Below, piece by piece: positions 31,342 to 40,565 of a stretch of 44,589 bases of DNA. Location of the stretch: assembly GCA_015065135.1 (NCBI GenBank), contig SVQY01000017.1:1-44589 (forward strand), in the 5' to 3' direction. Each line of letters opens with the position of its first letter. Positions within the stretch are counted from its first letter, which is position 1. This stretch comes from Oscillospiraceae bacterium. Lineage in GTDB: Bacteria > Bacillota > Clostridia > Oscillospirales > CAG-272. Position numbers and translations under genes: made by a program. A model generated the notes under the pieces. It was not told where the DNA came from, did no database searches, and saw only the letters and a program-made list of their open reading frames with translations.

Positions 31342-32414
31342 TAAATGTTTCTGGGCTCGGTCTCAATATCGTCAAACTTAACGGGTGCGCCTGCGGCGTC
31401 GGAGGCGAATGCCGCCTCCATCACGCGCATGGAGCGCATCAGCTGCTTGTGGGTGACGATCTGGGCCACCTTGCCGTCAATGGCATCCGCAAAGTTGCGG
31501 TAAAAGTCGTGTACGTCTACCTCGGGTCTCGGAATGATCTCCTCATAGGTGGTCTTCTCGTCACGGGGTGCCATGGTCTTGGTAAAGCCTGCGGAGGTCA
31601 CCACGGGGGCAACGTCCTTGTCCTCCCAGCTGCGGCAAAGCACCAGACGGCACTCGTCACGCCAGTCGTTCACAATGCCCGAGCCGTTCACGCCCGTAAT
31701 GTAGAAGCGGGGCAGAGAAATAAAGTTGGTGGTGCCCACCTCAATGCGGGCGGTGATGCTGTCCTCAAAATACAGATCCAGCTTGAAGCCGTCGTCCACC
31801 TCGTCGTTGGTGATGTGATCGCAACGGCAGTAGACCGAGAGCAGCTTCTTGTCGTCGATGATGCCCAGCATCTGGTCAATGAGATGCACGCCCCAGTCGT
31901 AGATCATGCCGCCGCCGTGCTCCTTCTTGCCGCGCCAGTCACCGGGGATGCCGCGGGAGCCGTGATAGCGGGATTCCACCGAGGTGATCTTGCCCAGCTT
32001 GCCGCTGTGATAGGCGGTGCGGGTCATCTGATAGTCGCAGTCCCAACGGCGGTTCTGATGGGCGGTAAAGAGCTTGCCGCACTCGTTTGCCACGGCGCAG
32101 ATGTCCGCAAGGTCGGCAGAGGAGAGGGTCACGGGCTTTTCAGAGATCACGTGCTTGCCTGCGCGCAGCGCCTGAATGGCAAGGGGCTTGTGCCACTCGT
32201 TGGGGGTGGCAATGGTGATGAAATCCACCTTGGGGTCGGCGAGGACCTCCTCAAAGGAAGCATAGGCGTGAATGCCGTTTTCCTCGGCCAGCCTGCAGCG
32301 CTCCTCCTTGATGTCGTAAATGCCGAGCAGCTCAACGGCGCCTGCCTCCAGAATGTGGCGGGTATGCCAACCGCCCATGCCGCCGTAACCGACAACAACA
32401 CAACCTTTTTTCAT
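31341..32414 (-). CDS. Gfo/Idh/MocA-family oxidoreductase
   Basis: The 357-residue protein has a Rossmann motif (CVVVGYGGMGGWHTRHILEAG), SEKPVTLSSAD, and GGGMIYDWGVHLIDQMLG with the canonical DxxxH. This family uses NAD(P) to oxidise or reduce sugars and polyols. Unlike the oxidoreductase at 25994 it keeps the standard catalytic His. ATG 32414 has GGGAGGA 7 bases upstream; the extended frame to 32486 would start before the promoter. It is monocistronic. The exact substrate cannot be read from the sequence. Confidence 0.88.
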   Translation of the reverse strand: MKKGCVVVGYGGMGGWHTRHILEAGAVELLGIYDIKEERCRLAEENGIHAYASFEEVLADPKVDFITIATPNEWHKPLAIQALRAGKHVISEKPVTLSSADLADICAVANECGKLFTAHQNRRWDCDYQMTRTAYHSGKLGKITSVESRYHGSRGIPGDWRGKKEHGGGMIYDWGVHLIDQMLGIIDDKKLLSVYCRCDHITNDEVDDGFKLDLYFEDSITARIEVGTTNFISLPRFYITGVNGSGIVNDWRDECRLVLCRSWEDKDVAPVVTSAGFTKTMAPRDEKTTYEEIIPRPEVDVHDFYRNFADAIDGKVAQIVTHKQLMRSMRVMEAAFASDAAGAPVKFDDIETEPRNI

Positions 32415-32474
32415 GGTAAGTCCTCCCTTTCGCATGGAGTGCATCGCACCCCGAGATCGTAGTTCTTTGGCTTC

Positions 32475-32503
32475 ATTATAAGACAAAATCTGTTCTCGTT
32501 CAA
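32475..32503 (-). promoter_or_regulatory. Promoter of the leftward Gfo/Idh/MocA gene
   Basis: On the minus strand TTGAAC, 17-bp spacer, TATAAT. Confidence 0.85.
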
Positions 32504-32595
32504 GTCAGATATCGCAAAAGGTGCGACAAAAATTGCTATATTTGGGCAAGGAGCCAGAAAAAAACGCTTCTTTTGGAAAAATCTTTGAAAAACGG

Positions 32596-32624
32596 TTGTA
32601 GAATTGAAAAAAATTCTGTATAAT
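32596..32624 (+). promoter_or_regulatory. Promoter of the lepA operon
   Basis: TTGTAG, 17-bp spacer, TATAAT. A small GT-rich hairpin (ACACACG / CGTGTGT, 32642-32659) lies in the leader before the ribosome-binding site. Confidence 0.65.
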
Positions 32625-32686
32625 ATAAGTTATAGTATGTTACACACGTGTGCGTGTGTGGCAATGTGTGAAAACGAGAGGTACTT

Positions 32687-34507
32687 ATGGCACAAACCGA
32701 AAGACAGTCCCACATCCGCAATTTTTCGATCATTGCGCATATCGACCACGGCAAGTCCACTCTTGCCGACCGCTTGCTGGAGGCGACCCAAACGGTCTCC
32801 AAGCGGGATATGGAGGAGCAGATCCTGGACAATATGGATCTGGAGAAGGAGCGCGGCATTACCATCAAGGCGCGCGCCGTCCGTCTGCAATATCGGGCAC
32901 AGAACGGTGAGGACTACGTGATGAATCTGATCGACACCCCCGGTCACGTGGACTTTAACTACGAGGTCTCCCGCTCCCTCAACGCCTGCGAGGGCGCGCT
33001 GCTGGTGGTGGATGCCACCCAGGGCATTGAGGCACAGACCCTTGCCAATGCCTATCTTGCGGTGGACTCCAACCTGGAGATCCTGCCCGTGATCAATAAG
33101 ATCGACCTGCCCTCTGCGGATATTGACGGCACCCGCCACGAGATCGAGGATGTGATCGGCATTCCCGCTATGGATTGCCCCGCGGTTTCTGCTAAGGTGG
33201 GCTTGAATATTCCCGACGTGCTGGAGCATATCGTGACCGATATCCCCGCCCCCGAGGGAGATGAGGATGCGCCGTTGAAGGCGTTGATCTTTGACTCCTA
33301 CTATGATAGCTACCTGGGCGTGGTGGTCTACGTCCGTCTGGTTGACGGCGCGGTGCGCTCCGGTGACCGCATCCGATTGATGAGCAACGGCAAGGAATTT
33401 GACGTGGTGGACGTGGGCGTGATGGATGCCTTCGGGCTCTCCAAGCGGGAGGAGCTGCGCGCCGGCGAGGTGGGATATATTACCGCCTCCATCAAGAGCG
33501 TGGGGGAGACCCGTGTTGGCGATACCGTCACCCTGGCGGCAAACCCCACCGCCGAGCCGCTCCCCGGCTTCAAGGCAGTGCAGCCCATGGTCTATGCGGG
33601 CATTTACCCTGCGGACGGGTCGCGTTACGGCGATCTGCGGGATGCGCTGGAGAAGCTGCAGCTTAACGATGCCGCACTGACCTTTGAGCCGGAGACCTCC
33701 ATTGCGCTGGGCTTTGGCTACCGTTGCGGCTTTTTAGGCCTTTTGCATATGGAGATCATCGAGGAGCGACTGGAGCGCGAGTTCAATCTGGATCTGATCA
33801 CCACCGCTCCCAGTGTTATTTATGAGATCACCAAGCGGGATGGGGAAATGGTGCGCATCGATAACCCCACCAACTATCCCGACCCTGCCGAGATCGACAA
33901 GGCGGCGGAGCCCATCGTGCGCGCCTCCATCATTACGCCCACCGACTACGTGGGTGGCTTGATGGATCTGTGCCAGGACCGTCGCGGCGAGTTCATCGAT
34001 ATGAAATATCTGGATACGAACCGCGTGGAGCTGCACTACCGCCTGCCCCTCAATGAGATCATTTACGATTTCTTTGATGCACTCAAAAGCCGTTCTCGCG
34101 GCTACGCCTCTCTGGATTATGAGCTGGAGGGCTACAGCGACAGCAAGCTGGTCAAGCTGGACTTTTTACTCAACGGCGAGCAGGTGGATGCGCTCTCCTT
34201 CATCGTGCATGAGGAGAAGGCATATGCGCGTGCGCGTCGCATTGCAGAGCGCTTGAAGGACAACATCCCGCGCCAGCTCTTTGAGGTGCCGATCCAGGCG
34301 GCCATCGGCTCCAAGATCATTGCAAGAGAGACTGTCAAGGCCATGCGCAAGGACGTGCTTGCCAAGTGCTACGGCGGTGATATCACCCGTAAGAAAAAGC
34401 TGCTAGAAAAGCAGAAGGAAGGCAAAAAGAAGATGCGTCAACTGGGCTCCGTGCAGGTCTCTCCCGAGGCGTTCATGGCGGTGCTCAAGCTGGAGGACGA
34501 CACTTAA
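32687..34507 (+). CDS. lepA: Elongation factor 4 (LepA) GTPase
   Basis: The 606-residue protein has the GTPase motifs [15 protein letters not shown] (G1), [15 protein letters not shown] (switch), [16 protein letters not shown] (G3) and NKIDLPSAD (G4). The C-terminal half has LepA features: [45 protein letters not shown] and the end [15 protein letters not shown]. It binds ribosomes and can back-translocate them, important under ionic stress. It is the first gene of an operon with hemW, as in many Bacillota. The start has GAGAGG upstream. Confidence 0.97.
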   Translation: MAQTERQSHIRNFSIIAHIDHGKSTLADRLLEATQTVSKRDMEEQILDNMDLEKERGITIKARAVRLQYRAQNGEDYVMNLIDTPGHVDFNYEVSRSLNACEGALLVVDATQGIEAQTLANAYLAVDSNLEILPVINKIDLPSADIDGTRHEIEDVIGIPAMDCPAVSAKVGLNIPDVLEHIVTDIPAPEGDEDAPLKALIFDSYYDSYLGVVVYVRLVDGAVRSGDRIRLMSNGKEFDVVDVGVMDAFGLSKREELRAGEVGYITASIKSVGETRVGDTVTLAANPTAEPLPGFKAVQPMVYAGIYPADGSRYGDLRDALEKLQLNDAALTFEPETSIALGFGYRCGFLGLLHMEIIEERLEREFNLDLITTAPSVIYEITKRDGEMVRIDNPTNYPDPAEIDKAAEPIVRASIITPTDYVGGLMDLCQDRRGEFIDMKYLDTNRVELHYRLPLNEIIYDFFDALKSRSRGYASLDYELEGYSDSKLVKLDFLLNGEQVDALSFIVHEEKAYARARRIAERLKDNIPRQLFEVPIQAAIGSKIIARETVKAMRKDVLAKCYGGDITRKKKLLEKQKEGKKKMRQLGSVQVSPEAFMAVLKLEDDT

Positions 34508-34539
34508 GATCGCATACCGTATCGGGGAAAGGAGAACAA

Positions 34540-35685
34540 ATGGGCAAGCTGGGGCTTTATTTGCACGTGCCGTTTTGCGTGCGCAAATGCCACTATTGCG
34601 ATTTTTACTCCGCCCCCGCCGACAAAGGGGCGCGCACGGCTTACGTGCGCGCCCTTTGCCGTCATCTGGCGGCAAGCGGCAGCGATCGGACGGTGGATAC
34701 CGTATATTTCGGCGGCGGTACGCCGACCCTGCTTGACACAGAGGATTTTCAGGCTGTTTTAGATACCGTTCGGGCACATTTTAACTTGGAGGCGGGGGCG
34801 GAGATCACCGCCGAGTGCAATCCCGTGACTCATGCGGACGGCATGATGGAGGGGCTGCGCCGCGCAGGTGTTGACCGCCTCAGCATCGGGCTGCAAAGCG
34901 CCAACGAGGGGGAATTGAAGCTGCTGGGCAGACCTCACGGCTATGCCGAGTTTCTGGAGACCTATCACGCTGCCCGTCGCGCCGGCTTTGACAATATCAG
35001 CGTGGATCTGATGTTCGGCATTCCCGATCAGACTGTGGAGAGCTTCGCCTATACGATCGATACGCTGCTGGCACTTTCCCCCGAGCATATTTCGGCATAC
35101 GGATTGCGCATTGAAGAAGGAACACCCCTTGACGGTATGAGAAAACGCCTGGTTTTCCCGAATGAGGATGCCGAGGCGGAAATGGCGGAGCTGGTGGCGA
35201 GCAGGCTGACGGCGGCAGGCTATGAGCATTACGAGATCAGCAACTATGCGAAGGCGGGCAAGCGCTCAAGACACAATATGCGCTATTGGTTGGGGGAGGA
35301 TTATCTGGGCTTTGGCCCGGGTGCGCATTCCTATATGGATGGCGTGCGATTTTTTACTGCCTCCGATACCGCCGCCTATCTTGCGGCGGTGGAGAGCGGC
35401 GACCTTGCCTCACTGCGGCAGGGCGCACAGCGGATCGCAGGCAAGGAGCTGCAGGATGAGTACGTCATGCTGCGGATGCGACTGTTCGACGGGATCGACT
35501 TGGCGGATTTTGCGCATCGCTTCGGCATCTCCTTTGAAGATGCCTACGGCGACACCGACCGATTAGCCGCAGCGGGATTTTTACAAAAAAACAAGGAACG
35601 TATTGCTTTTTCCGAGAAAGGGATGCGCGTGAGCAACGCCATCCTGTCGGAATGGCTGGATTTTGGAGAAGGAGGAGAAGCATGA
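34540..35685 (+). CDS. hemW: Radical SAM coproporphyrinogen-III oxidase-like protein / heme chaperone HemW
   Basis: The 381-residue protein starts with YLHVPFCVRKCHYCDFYS, the radical SAM CxxxCxxC cluster with the Asp-Phe that marks HemW, and YFGGGTPTLL (SAM-binding GGGTP). LSIGLQSANEGELKLLGR and the C-terminal LSPEHISAYGLRIEEGTPL follow. HemW lacks the extra Cys of true HemN and binds heme, probably acting in heme insertion rather than oxidation. It follows lepA by 32 bp with AAAGGAG upstream, the typical lepA-hemW order, and overlaps the peptidase start by ATGA. Confidence 0.93.
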   Translation: MGKLGLYLHVPFCVRKCHYCDFYSAPADKGARTAYVRALCRHLAASGSDRTVDTVYFGGGTPTLLDTEDFQAVLDTVRAHFNLEAGAEITAECNPVTHADGMMEGLRRAGVDRLSIGLQSANEGELKLLGRPHGYAEFLETYHAARRAGFDNISVDLMFGIPDQTVESFAYTIDTLLALSPEHISAYGLRIEEGTPLDGMRKRLVFPNEDAEAEMAELVASRLTAAGYEHYEISNYAKAGKRSRHNMRYWLGEDYLGFGPGAHSYMDGVRFFTASDTAAYLAAVESGDLASLRQGAQRIAGKELQDEYVMLRMRLFDGIDLADFAHRFGISFEDAYGDTDRLAAAGFLQKNKERIAFSEKGMRVSNAILSEWLDFGEGGEA

Positions 35686-36758
35686 TGACACGCCTGGAGC
35701 GGTTTCAGAAGGAGCTGACGGCACGCACCGATGCGGCGCTGATCACCTCACCGCAAAACCAGTTTTATCTGTCGGGGCTGCATTATGATGACGGCTACCT
35801 GCTGATCCTTGCGGATGCCGCTTATCTGTTGGCGGATTTTCGCTATATCGAGGTGGCGAGAAGGGAGGCGGATCCCGCCTTTACCGTTGTCCTGGTGGAA
35901 AAGGGTATGAACAAGACCGTGGCGGAGCTGATCGGCAAGCACAAGGCGGAGAGCCTGCTTGTAGAGGAGGCACATATGACCCTGGCGGCAGAGGCGCGTT
36001 TGTCTGCCGCTGTTCCGCGGATTTCGGTTGTACGAGGTGCCACAGAGATCCTTACCGAAATGCGCGTGCTGAAGGATGCGCGAGAGCTATCCGCCATCGC
36101 TGCCGCGCAGGAGCTGACCGATGCGGCGTTTTCTCATATTCTGGAGTATATCCGCCCCGATCTGCGCGAGATCGACGTGGCGCTGGAGCTGGAGTTCTTT
36201 ATGCGCAAAAACGGCGCGGAGGGACTTGCCTTTGATACCATTGCCGTCTCCGGCAGCGCCTCCTCCATGCCTCACGGCGTGCCCCGTGACAGAAAATTGG
36301 AAAAGGGCTTTCTGACCATGGATTTCGGCGCACGTCTCGGGGGATATTGCTCGGATATGACCCGTACGGTGGTGATCGGCAAGGCGGACGATGAGATGAA
36401 GCGCTTGTATGAGACGGTGCTGACCGCCCAGAAAAGCGCTCTTGCCGCCGCCCGTGGCGGTGTGGGCTGCAAGGCCTTGGATGCGGTGGCGCGGGATATC
36501 ATTCACGGCGCAGGCTACGTGGGCTGCTTCGGTCACTCGCTGGGTCACGGTGTCGGCATTGATATTCACGAGGCACCCCGCCTGTCCTCCGCTGCACCGC
36601 AGGCAGACCTGCTCCGTCCGGGGCATGTGGTCACGGTGGAGCCGGGTATATATTTGGAAGGGAAATACGGTTGCCGTATTGAGGATATGATCGCTGTGCT
36701 GCCCGACGGCAGCATCCGCAATTTCACCCAAAGCCCGAAGGAGCTGATCGAGCTGTAA
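35682..36758 (+). CDS. M24-family Xaa-Pro peptidase (PepP/PepQ-like)
   Basis: The 358-residue protein has a non-catalytic N-terminal domain and a pita-bread C-domain. Metal ligands are in MDFGARLGGYCSDMTRTVV (two Asp), GHSLGHGVGIDIHEAPR (His), VTVEPGIYLEG (Glu) and CRIEDM (Glu). This is the pattern of Xaa-Pro aminopeptidase/dipeptidase, which removes N-terminal residues before proline. The start at 35682 (ATGATG; I keep the first) overlaps the hemW stop by four bases with GGAGGAG upstream. In many Bacillota a similar gene precedes efp, but here it lies in the lepA operon. Confidence 0.9.
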   Translation: MMTRLERFQKELTARTDAALITSPQNQFYLSGLHYDDGYLLILADAAYLLADFRYIEVARREADPAFTVVLVEKGMNKTVAELIGKHKAESLLVEEAHMTLAAEARLSAAVPRISVVRGATEILTEMRVLKDARELSAIAAAQELTDAAFSHILEYIRPDLREIDVALELEFFMRKNGAEGLAFDTIAVSGSASSMPHGVPRDRKLEKGFLTMDFGARLGGYCSDMTRTVVIGKADDEMKRLYETVLTAQKSALAAARGGVGCKALDAVARDIIHGAGYVGCFGHSLGHGVGIDIHEAPRLSSAAPQADLLRPGHVVTVEPGIYLEGKYGCRIEDMIAVLPDGSIRNFTQSPKELIEL

Positions 36759-37258
36759 TGGATATTCTGGTTCTTTCCGACACGCATGGCCGTGCCGACC
36801 GCGTGATAGAGGTCATGCGCCGCACGCGCGCTGCCACGGTTTTGTTTTTAGGAGACGGTCTGCGAGATATGAATGTGCTGCACGAGGGCGTTTTGCTGCG
36901 TGCGGTGCGGGGAAATTGTGACTTTTTTGGTGCGGATATCCCGGAGACCCGTGTGGAAAATTTCGGTACGTATCGCGTTTTTATGACACACGGGCATCGG
37001 TACGGCGTGAAATACGGCGAGGAGGCCGCTATCATTGCCGCCGCTGCTGCGGATGCGGACGTTCTGCTTTACGGTCATACGCACCGCCCCGTGCTTCGCT
37101 ATCTTTTAGCAGGGGAGCAGGTCGGTGATACGGTATTGAAGAAGCCGTTGACGGTTTTTTGCCCCGGCAGTCTGGGCGAGCCACACGGAGGCAAGCCGAC
37201 CTTTGGTACGCTTACTGTATGTAATAGCGGTGTGCTGGCATCGCACGGCGAGCTTTAA
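36758..37258 (+). CDS. YfcE/MJ0936-type metallophosphoesterase
   Basis: The 166-residue protein has the calcineurin-like motifs DILVLSDTHG (D-x-H), FLGDGLRDM (GD), RGNCD (GNxD), MTHGHRYG (GH) and LLYGHTHRP (GHxH). It is a small cytoplasmic phosphodiesterase. Its start overlaps the peptidase stop by one base (TAATG). It is the last gene of the lepA operon. Its natural terminator is split by the insertion at 37284, so transcription may now run into the mobile unit. Confidence 0.9.
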   Translation: MDILVLSDTHGRADRVIEVMRRTRAATVLFLGDGLRDMNVLHEGVLLRAVRGNCDFFGADIPETRVENFGTYRVFMTHGHRYGVKYGEEAAIIAAAAADADVLLYGHTHRPVLRYLLAGEQVGDTVLKKPLTVFCPGSLGEPHGGKPTFGTLTVCNSGVLASHGEL

Positions 37259-37275
37259 AATAAAAAATGCTCCGC

Positions 37276-37283
37276 GCCTGGCG
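37276..37283. repeat. Left 8-bp target-site duplication GCCTGGCG
   Basis: It is identical to 40767-40774 at the other end of the unit. 8-bp duplications are characteristic of ISL3-family transposition. Confidence 0.8.
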
Positions 37284-37305
37284 GGCTCTTTCAAATTTGC
37301 TGGAG
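37284..37305 (+). repeat. Left terminal inverted repeat of the transposon-like unit
   Basis: GGCTCTTTCAAATTTG + CT + GGAG matches the inverse of 40745-40766 at 20 of 22 positions, with an exact 16-bp outer part. Confidence 0.85.
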
Positions 37306-37337
37306 TTGATCCAAACTGAAAAAACTTTTTATAATCC

Positions 37338-37374
37338 AAAATGCACTGAGCCTATGTGGTTTGGTGCATTTTTT
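37338..37374 (+). terminator. Hairpin terminator in the left end of the unit
   Basis: AAAATGCAC pairs with GTGCATTTT, followed by a T run on both sides. It may protect the unit from readthrough from the yfcE-like gene. Confidence 0.65.
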
Positions 37375-37419
37375 GATAATATGCGGTCGCCTTTAATACC
37401 AAACCTCCTACAAGTGTTT

Positions 37420-37515
37420 TTATAGATATAGTTCTTTCTTTTTGAAAAAGTTGTTGCGACTATCTGTTTGAGGACAGATATTTCCGTGCCAAAGTTCGTT
37501 GATGATCGACTTCAT
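37420..37515 (-). pseudogene. Truncated DUF6809-like gene (remnant)
   Basis: The frame begins ATG at 37515, overlapping the TnpV stop as ATGA, and reads MKSIINELWHGNICPQ.. before it diverges after about 22 residues and stops at 37420. The motif INELWHGNICP with a start just after tnpV matches, from memory, the start of DUF6809-type proteins often found behind tnpV in clostridial mobile elements, which are normally about 100 residues. The rest is missing. Confidence 0.6.
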
Positions 37516-37709
37516 ACCAACACCATCTCCCTCAAAATGCCTTCTTCCGCGCTTGCCTTGATGTTGTTCATCTCAGCAACCCAACGGAGCATATCGCGAG
37601 CTTTCAAGTCCTCATCAATACCTCTTTCGACAACAAGGCGGGAAATGATGGTTTCAAGCATTTCATTTGCTTCAAGGTCAATTTCTTGCAAACGAGCGTA
37701 GGTTTCCCT
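37512..37709 (-). pseudogene. TnpV 3' remnant
   Basis: The frame encodes about 63 residues with the TnpV C-terminal pattern: LQEIDLEANEMLE, VVERGIDEDLKARD, WVAEMNNIKASAEE, ending REMVLV. Intact TnpV proteins (about 110-130 residues) are found in Clostridia transposons of the Tn4451 type. The 5' half is missing and the break lies at about 37709, where the AraC gene's frame crosses; the last ten or so residues of the AraC protein are coded by this debris. This shows that AraC-GH31 DNA was joined to an older mobile element by rearrangement. Confidence 0.7.
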
Positions 37710-38493
37710 TGGCGTTCTTTTTATTTTTTTCCCTCTCCCGATACTCGGTGGGGGTCGTGCCCGTGATCTCTTTGAAGTTTCGGTTGAAGGAGCAGAGGGA
37801 ATCGTAGCCGCATTCCACGGCAACCGAGGAGATCGTTCCTTCTCCGGTCAATAGCAAATTTCGGGCGTGGGAGATCCGATATTCGTTGAGCAGTGTCCGA
37901 AAGGTGGTGCGCAGACTCTTTTGCAGCAGGTTGGATAAATAATGATAATCGTAGCCGATCTCCTTCGCCGCATCCTGCATGGTGATCGGCTCGGCATAAT
38001 GCTTAGCGATAAAGGTCAAAATTTTTCCCACGTGCTCGATAGGCTTGTTTTTTCGCGGGATATAGCCTTCGTGCGTTCGCTCAAACAGATCGATCATTTC
38101 ATACAGACAGGATTTCAGCAGATACCGAGAACCGTCCGCACGTTCCAATCGATCGATCAGCGAAGGATTTGGAACATCAAACACGGGATTTTGAGCCGTT
38201 GTCACCTTTGCCGTACGGGAAAACTCTCCTACCAAACTGTTTTGAAAGATACACAGATAGGTTTTGGTTTTTGTTAAGCTACGCGCGCTGTGGATCTGAT
38301 TGGGAAAGATCAGAATCCCTTGTCCCTCGCCTACCGCAAACGTTTTATCATCCACTGTGATTTCCATTGTTCCTTCGTATACGTAAATCCACTCAAAGCT
38401 GTCGTGCAAATGCCGGGATACGCCCAAATTTCGATTTCGCTGATGATAAATTCCGTTGACGGGATTGGCGCGTTCGTTTTCATAATATATCAT
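37678..38493 (-). CDS. AraC-family transcriptional regulator (cargo of the mobile unit)
   Basis: The 271-residue protein has an N-terminal cupin sensor (HLHDSFEWIYVYEGTMEITVDDKTFAVGEGQGILIFPNQIH) and a C-terminal double helix-turn-helix (ITMQDAAKEIGYDYHYLSNLLQKSLRTTFRTLLNEYRISHARNLL; then TISSVAVECGYDSLCSFNRNFKEITGTTPTEYR). The end (about ten residues after EREKNKKNAKG) is coded by a TnpV remnant, so the original C-terminus was probably slightly different, outside the DNA-binding domain. AGAGGT precedes the ATG. It is divergent from the GH31 gene and probably controls it. Its DNA is more A+T-rich than the surrounding chromosome. Confidence 0.88.
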   Translation of the reverse strand: MIYYENERANPVNGIYHQRNRNLGVSRHLHDSFEWIYVYEGTMEITVDDKTFAVGEGQGILIFPNQIHSARSLTKTKTYLCIFQNSLVGEFSRTAKVTTAQNPVFDVPNPSLIDRLERADGSRYLLKSCLYEMIDLFERTHEGYIPRKNKPIEHVGKILTFIAKHYAEPITMQDAAKEIGYDYHYLSNLLQKSLRTTFRTLLNEYRISHARNLLLTGEGTISSVAVECGYDSLCSFNRNFKEITGTTPTEYREREKNKKNAKGNLRSFARN

Positions 38494-38543
38494 AGATAAC
38501 CTCTAAAATCTTAATCTATGATTATACTATATCACTGTATGAA

Positions 38544-38572
38544 TTGAAATGTCAAGCAAAACATGATACAAT
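38544..38572 (+). promoter_or_regulatory. Promoter of the GH31 gene
   Basis: TTGAAA, 17-bp spacer, TACAAT, 43 bases before the start codon. Confidence 0.75.
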
Positions 38573-38577
38573 AAAAA

Positions 38578-38591
38578 TGAGAATATTCTCA
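38578..38591. promoter_or_regulatory. Perfect palindrome TGAGAATATTCTCA at the GH31 start site
   Basis: This 14-bp palindrome overlaps the expected transcription start. Its symmetry suggests a dimeric repressor rather than the AraC protein. Confidence 0.55.
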
Positions 38592-38615
38592 ATGGGATGG
38601 CGAGGAGGATAAAAG

Positions 38616-40565
38616 ATGATGTATTTTTCCGTGGAAAATGGAAGGTTGACCGTCCGTGAGGCGGGCGAGATCATTCAGATCGAGGCGTGGGGCACCGACG
38701 CTTTGCGTGTTCGCGCTACGAAAAATTATGCGCTCTCGGGGAGAGATCAGGGGATTTTGCCCGTTGATTCCAAAGGAGAAGCTGTGGTGGAGGAAAAGAA
38801 AGCGACCTACACCAACGGACGCTTGTCCGTTTGCGTGGAAGGTCAGATGCACCTGACCTTCTATCGGGACGGAGAGAAGATTTTGAGAGAATACGCGAAT
38901 CCCTACGCTCCTGCCATTCGCATTGCGGCGAGAGACTATAAGCCCGTAGGAGGCAGTGACTACGCCATTAAGGCTCGTTTTGAGAGCAACGCGGGCGAAA
39001 AGCTCTACGGTATGGGACAGTATCAGCAGCCCGAGCTGGAATTGAAGGGAAACGTAATGGAGCTGGCACCCAAGAACGCGCAGATCAGCATTCCGTTCTA
39101 TATTTCCAATCTCGGCTACGGATTCCTGTGGAATAACCCCGCCATCGGTGAGGTGTCCTTTGGTAAGAATATGACCGAATGGACGGCAAACCGCTCCGAG
39201 GAGATCGACTATTGGATCACCGTGGGAGACACACCCAAGGATCTGTTGAAGAATTATACCGAGGTGACGGGACGCGCGCCCGAGTTCCCCGAGAACTTGA
39301 TGGGACTTTGGCAGTGCAAGCTGCGCTACCGTACCCAAGACGAGGTTTTGGAGGTGGCAAGAGAGTACCACCGCCGCGGACTGCCTTTAGACTGTATCGT
39401 CATCGACTACTATCACTGGTGTCACGACGGAGATTGGTGCTTTGACCCCGAGTTTTGGCCCGATCCTACCGCCATGGTCAAGGAACTCAAGTCCATGGGA
39501 ACACGTTGCATGGTTTCGGTTTGGCCTACGGTGGAGGATAGAAGTGTCAATTATAAGGAAATCCATAACAAGGGACTGTTGACCTACGCCATGCGCGGAG
39601 AACCGGGCGGAATCTTTGGCAAGGCGTTTTACGACGCGACCAACTCCGAGGCGCGCAAGCTGATCTGGACGAAGGTCAAGGAAAACTATTACGATCACGG
39701 CGTGGATATGTATTGGTTGGATTGCTCCGAGCCCGAGTATCTTCCCGCTGATTTTGACCACTACCGTTATTCGGTAGGACCTGCCGAAAAGACCGCGGGA
39801 TTGTATCCGTTGTCCCACGTTCGCGCGTTTTACGAGGGACAAATGGCAGTCGGTCAGCCAGATATCGCCAACCTTTCACGATGCGCGTGGGTTGGTGCGC
39901 AGAGATACGCCGCCGTGCTTTGGTCGGGCGACATTAAATCCACTTTTGAAACACTTCGCGCACAGGTCTGCGCAGGCTTGAATATCGGTATGGCGGGCAT
40001 CCCTTGGTGGACCACCGACACGGCAGGCTTTATTGGCAACGTGGAGGATCCTACGTACAACGAATTGCTTGTCCGTTGGTTCCAGTTCTCCACCTTCTCG
40101 CCTGTGCTTCGTTTGCACGGATACCTCGGTCCTTACGGCAAGTTCCCCCGTCTCTCCAACAAGCGCCATAGTGGCGGATTCGCGAATACCGCTCAGCCTC
40201 ACGAGCTGTGGAGTCACGGCGAGGAGGTCTACGAGATCCTTAAAAAGTATCTGTTTATTCGTGTTGATCTGAAGGATTACATCAAGAAATTGATGGAGGA
40301 GGCAAGCGAGAACGGTTCTCCCTTGCTCCGTACCATGTTCTACGAGTTCCCGAATGACGCTAAGTGTTGGGATCTGCAGGATCAGTATATGTTCGGTGAT
40401 CGCTATCTGGTGGCTCCCGTCATGTACGAGGGGATGAGAGAGCGTGAGGTATATCTGCCCGAAGGAAGCTGGAAGGATATCCATACGGATGAGATCGTTG
40501 CGGGAGGACAGACGATCCTCGCCGCTGCCCCCTTGGAGATCATTCCTGTTTACGAAAAGCTATGA
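38616..40565 (+). CDS. GH31 alpha-glycosidase (alpha-xylosidase-like)
   Basis: The 649-residue protein has no signal peptide. It has the family's N-terminal beta-sandwich and a TIM barrel with the nucleophile region MYWLDCSEPEYLP (Asp at about residue 369; the WLDxSEPE form is seen in alpha-xylosidases and related enzymes) and the acid/base region LWSGDIKSTFETLRAQVCAGLN (Asp at about residue 439). It probably removes alpha-xylose or alpha-glucose from oligosaccharides such as xyloglucan fragments. AGGAGG lies 7 bases before ATG 38616. GGA glycine codons are frequent here but rare in neighbours. It is the cargo of the mobile unit together with the AraC gene. Confidence 0.87.
   Translation: MMYFSVENGRLTVREAGEIIQIEAWGTDALRVRATKNYALSGRDQGILPVDSKGEAVVEEKKATYTNGRLSVCVEGQMHLTFYRDGEKILREYANPYAPAIRIAARDYKPVGGSDYAIKARFESNAGEKLYGMGQYQQPELELKGNVMELAPKNAQISIPFYISNLGYGFLWNNPAIGEVSFGKNMTEWTANRSEEIDYWITVGDTPKDLLKNYTEVTGRAPEFPENLMGLWQCKLRYRTQDEVLEVAREYHRRGLPLDCIVIDYYHWCHDGDWCFDPEFWPDPTAMVKELKSMGTRCMVSVWPTVEDRSVNYKEIHNKGLLTYAMRGEPGGIFGKAFYDATNSEARKLIWTKVKENYYDHGVDMYWLDCSEPEYLPADFDHYRYSVGPAEKTAGLYPLSHVRAFYEGQMAVGQPDIANLSRCAWVGAQRYAAVLWSGDIKSTFETLRAQVCAGLNIGMAGIPWWTTDTAGFIGNVEDPTYNELLVRWFQFSTFSPVLRLHGYLGPYGKFPRLSNKRHSGGFANTAQPHELWSHGEEVYEILKKYLFIRVDLKDYIKKLMEEASENGSPLLRTMFYEFPNDAKCWDLQDQYMFGDRYLVAPVMYEGMREREVYLPEGSWKDIHTDEIVAGGQTILAAAPLEIIPVYEKL

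Noticed and set aside
37468-37701. Plus-strand ORF inside the left part of the mobile unit
   Set aside because: It is the antisense of the TnpV remnant, lacks a ribosome-binding site and resembles no protein I know.
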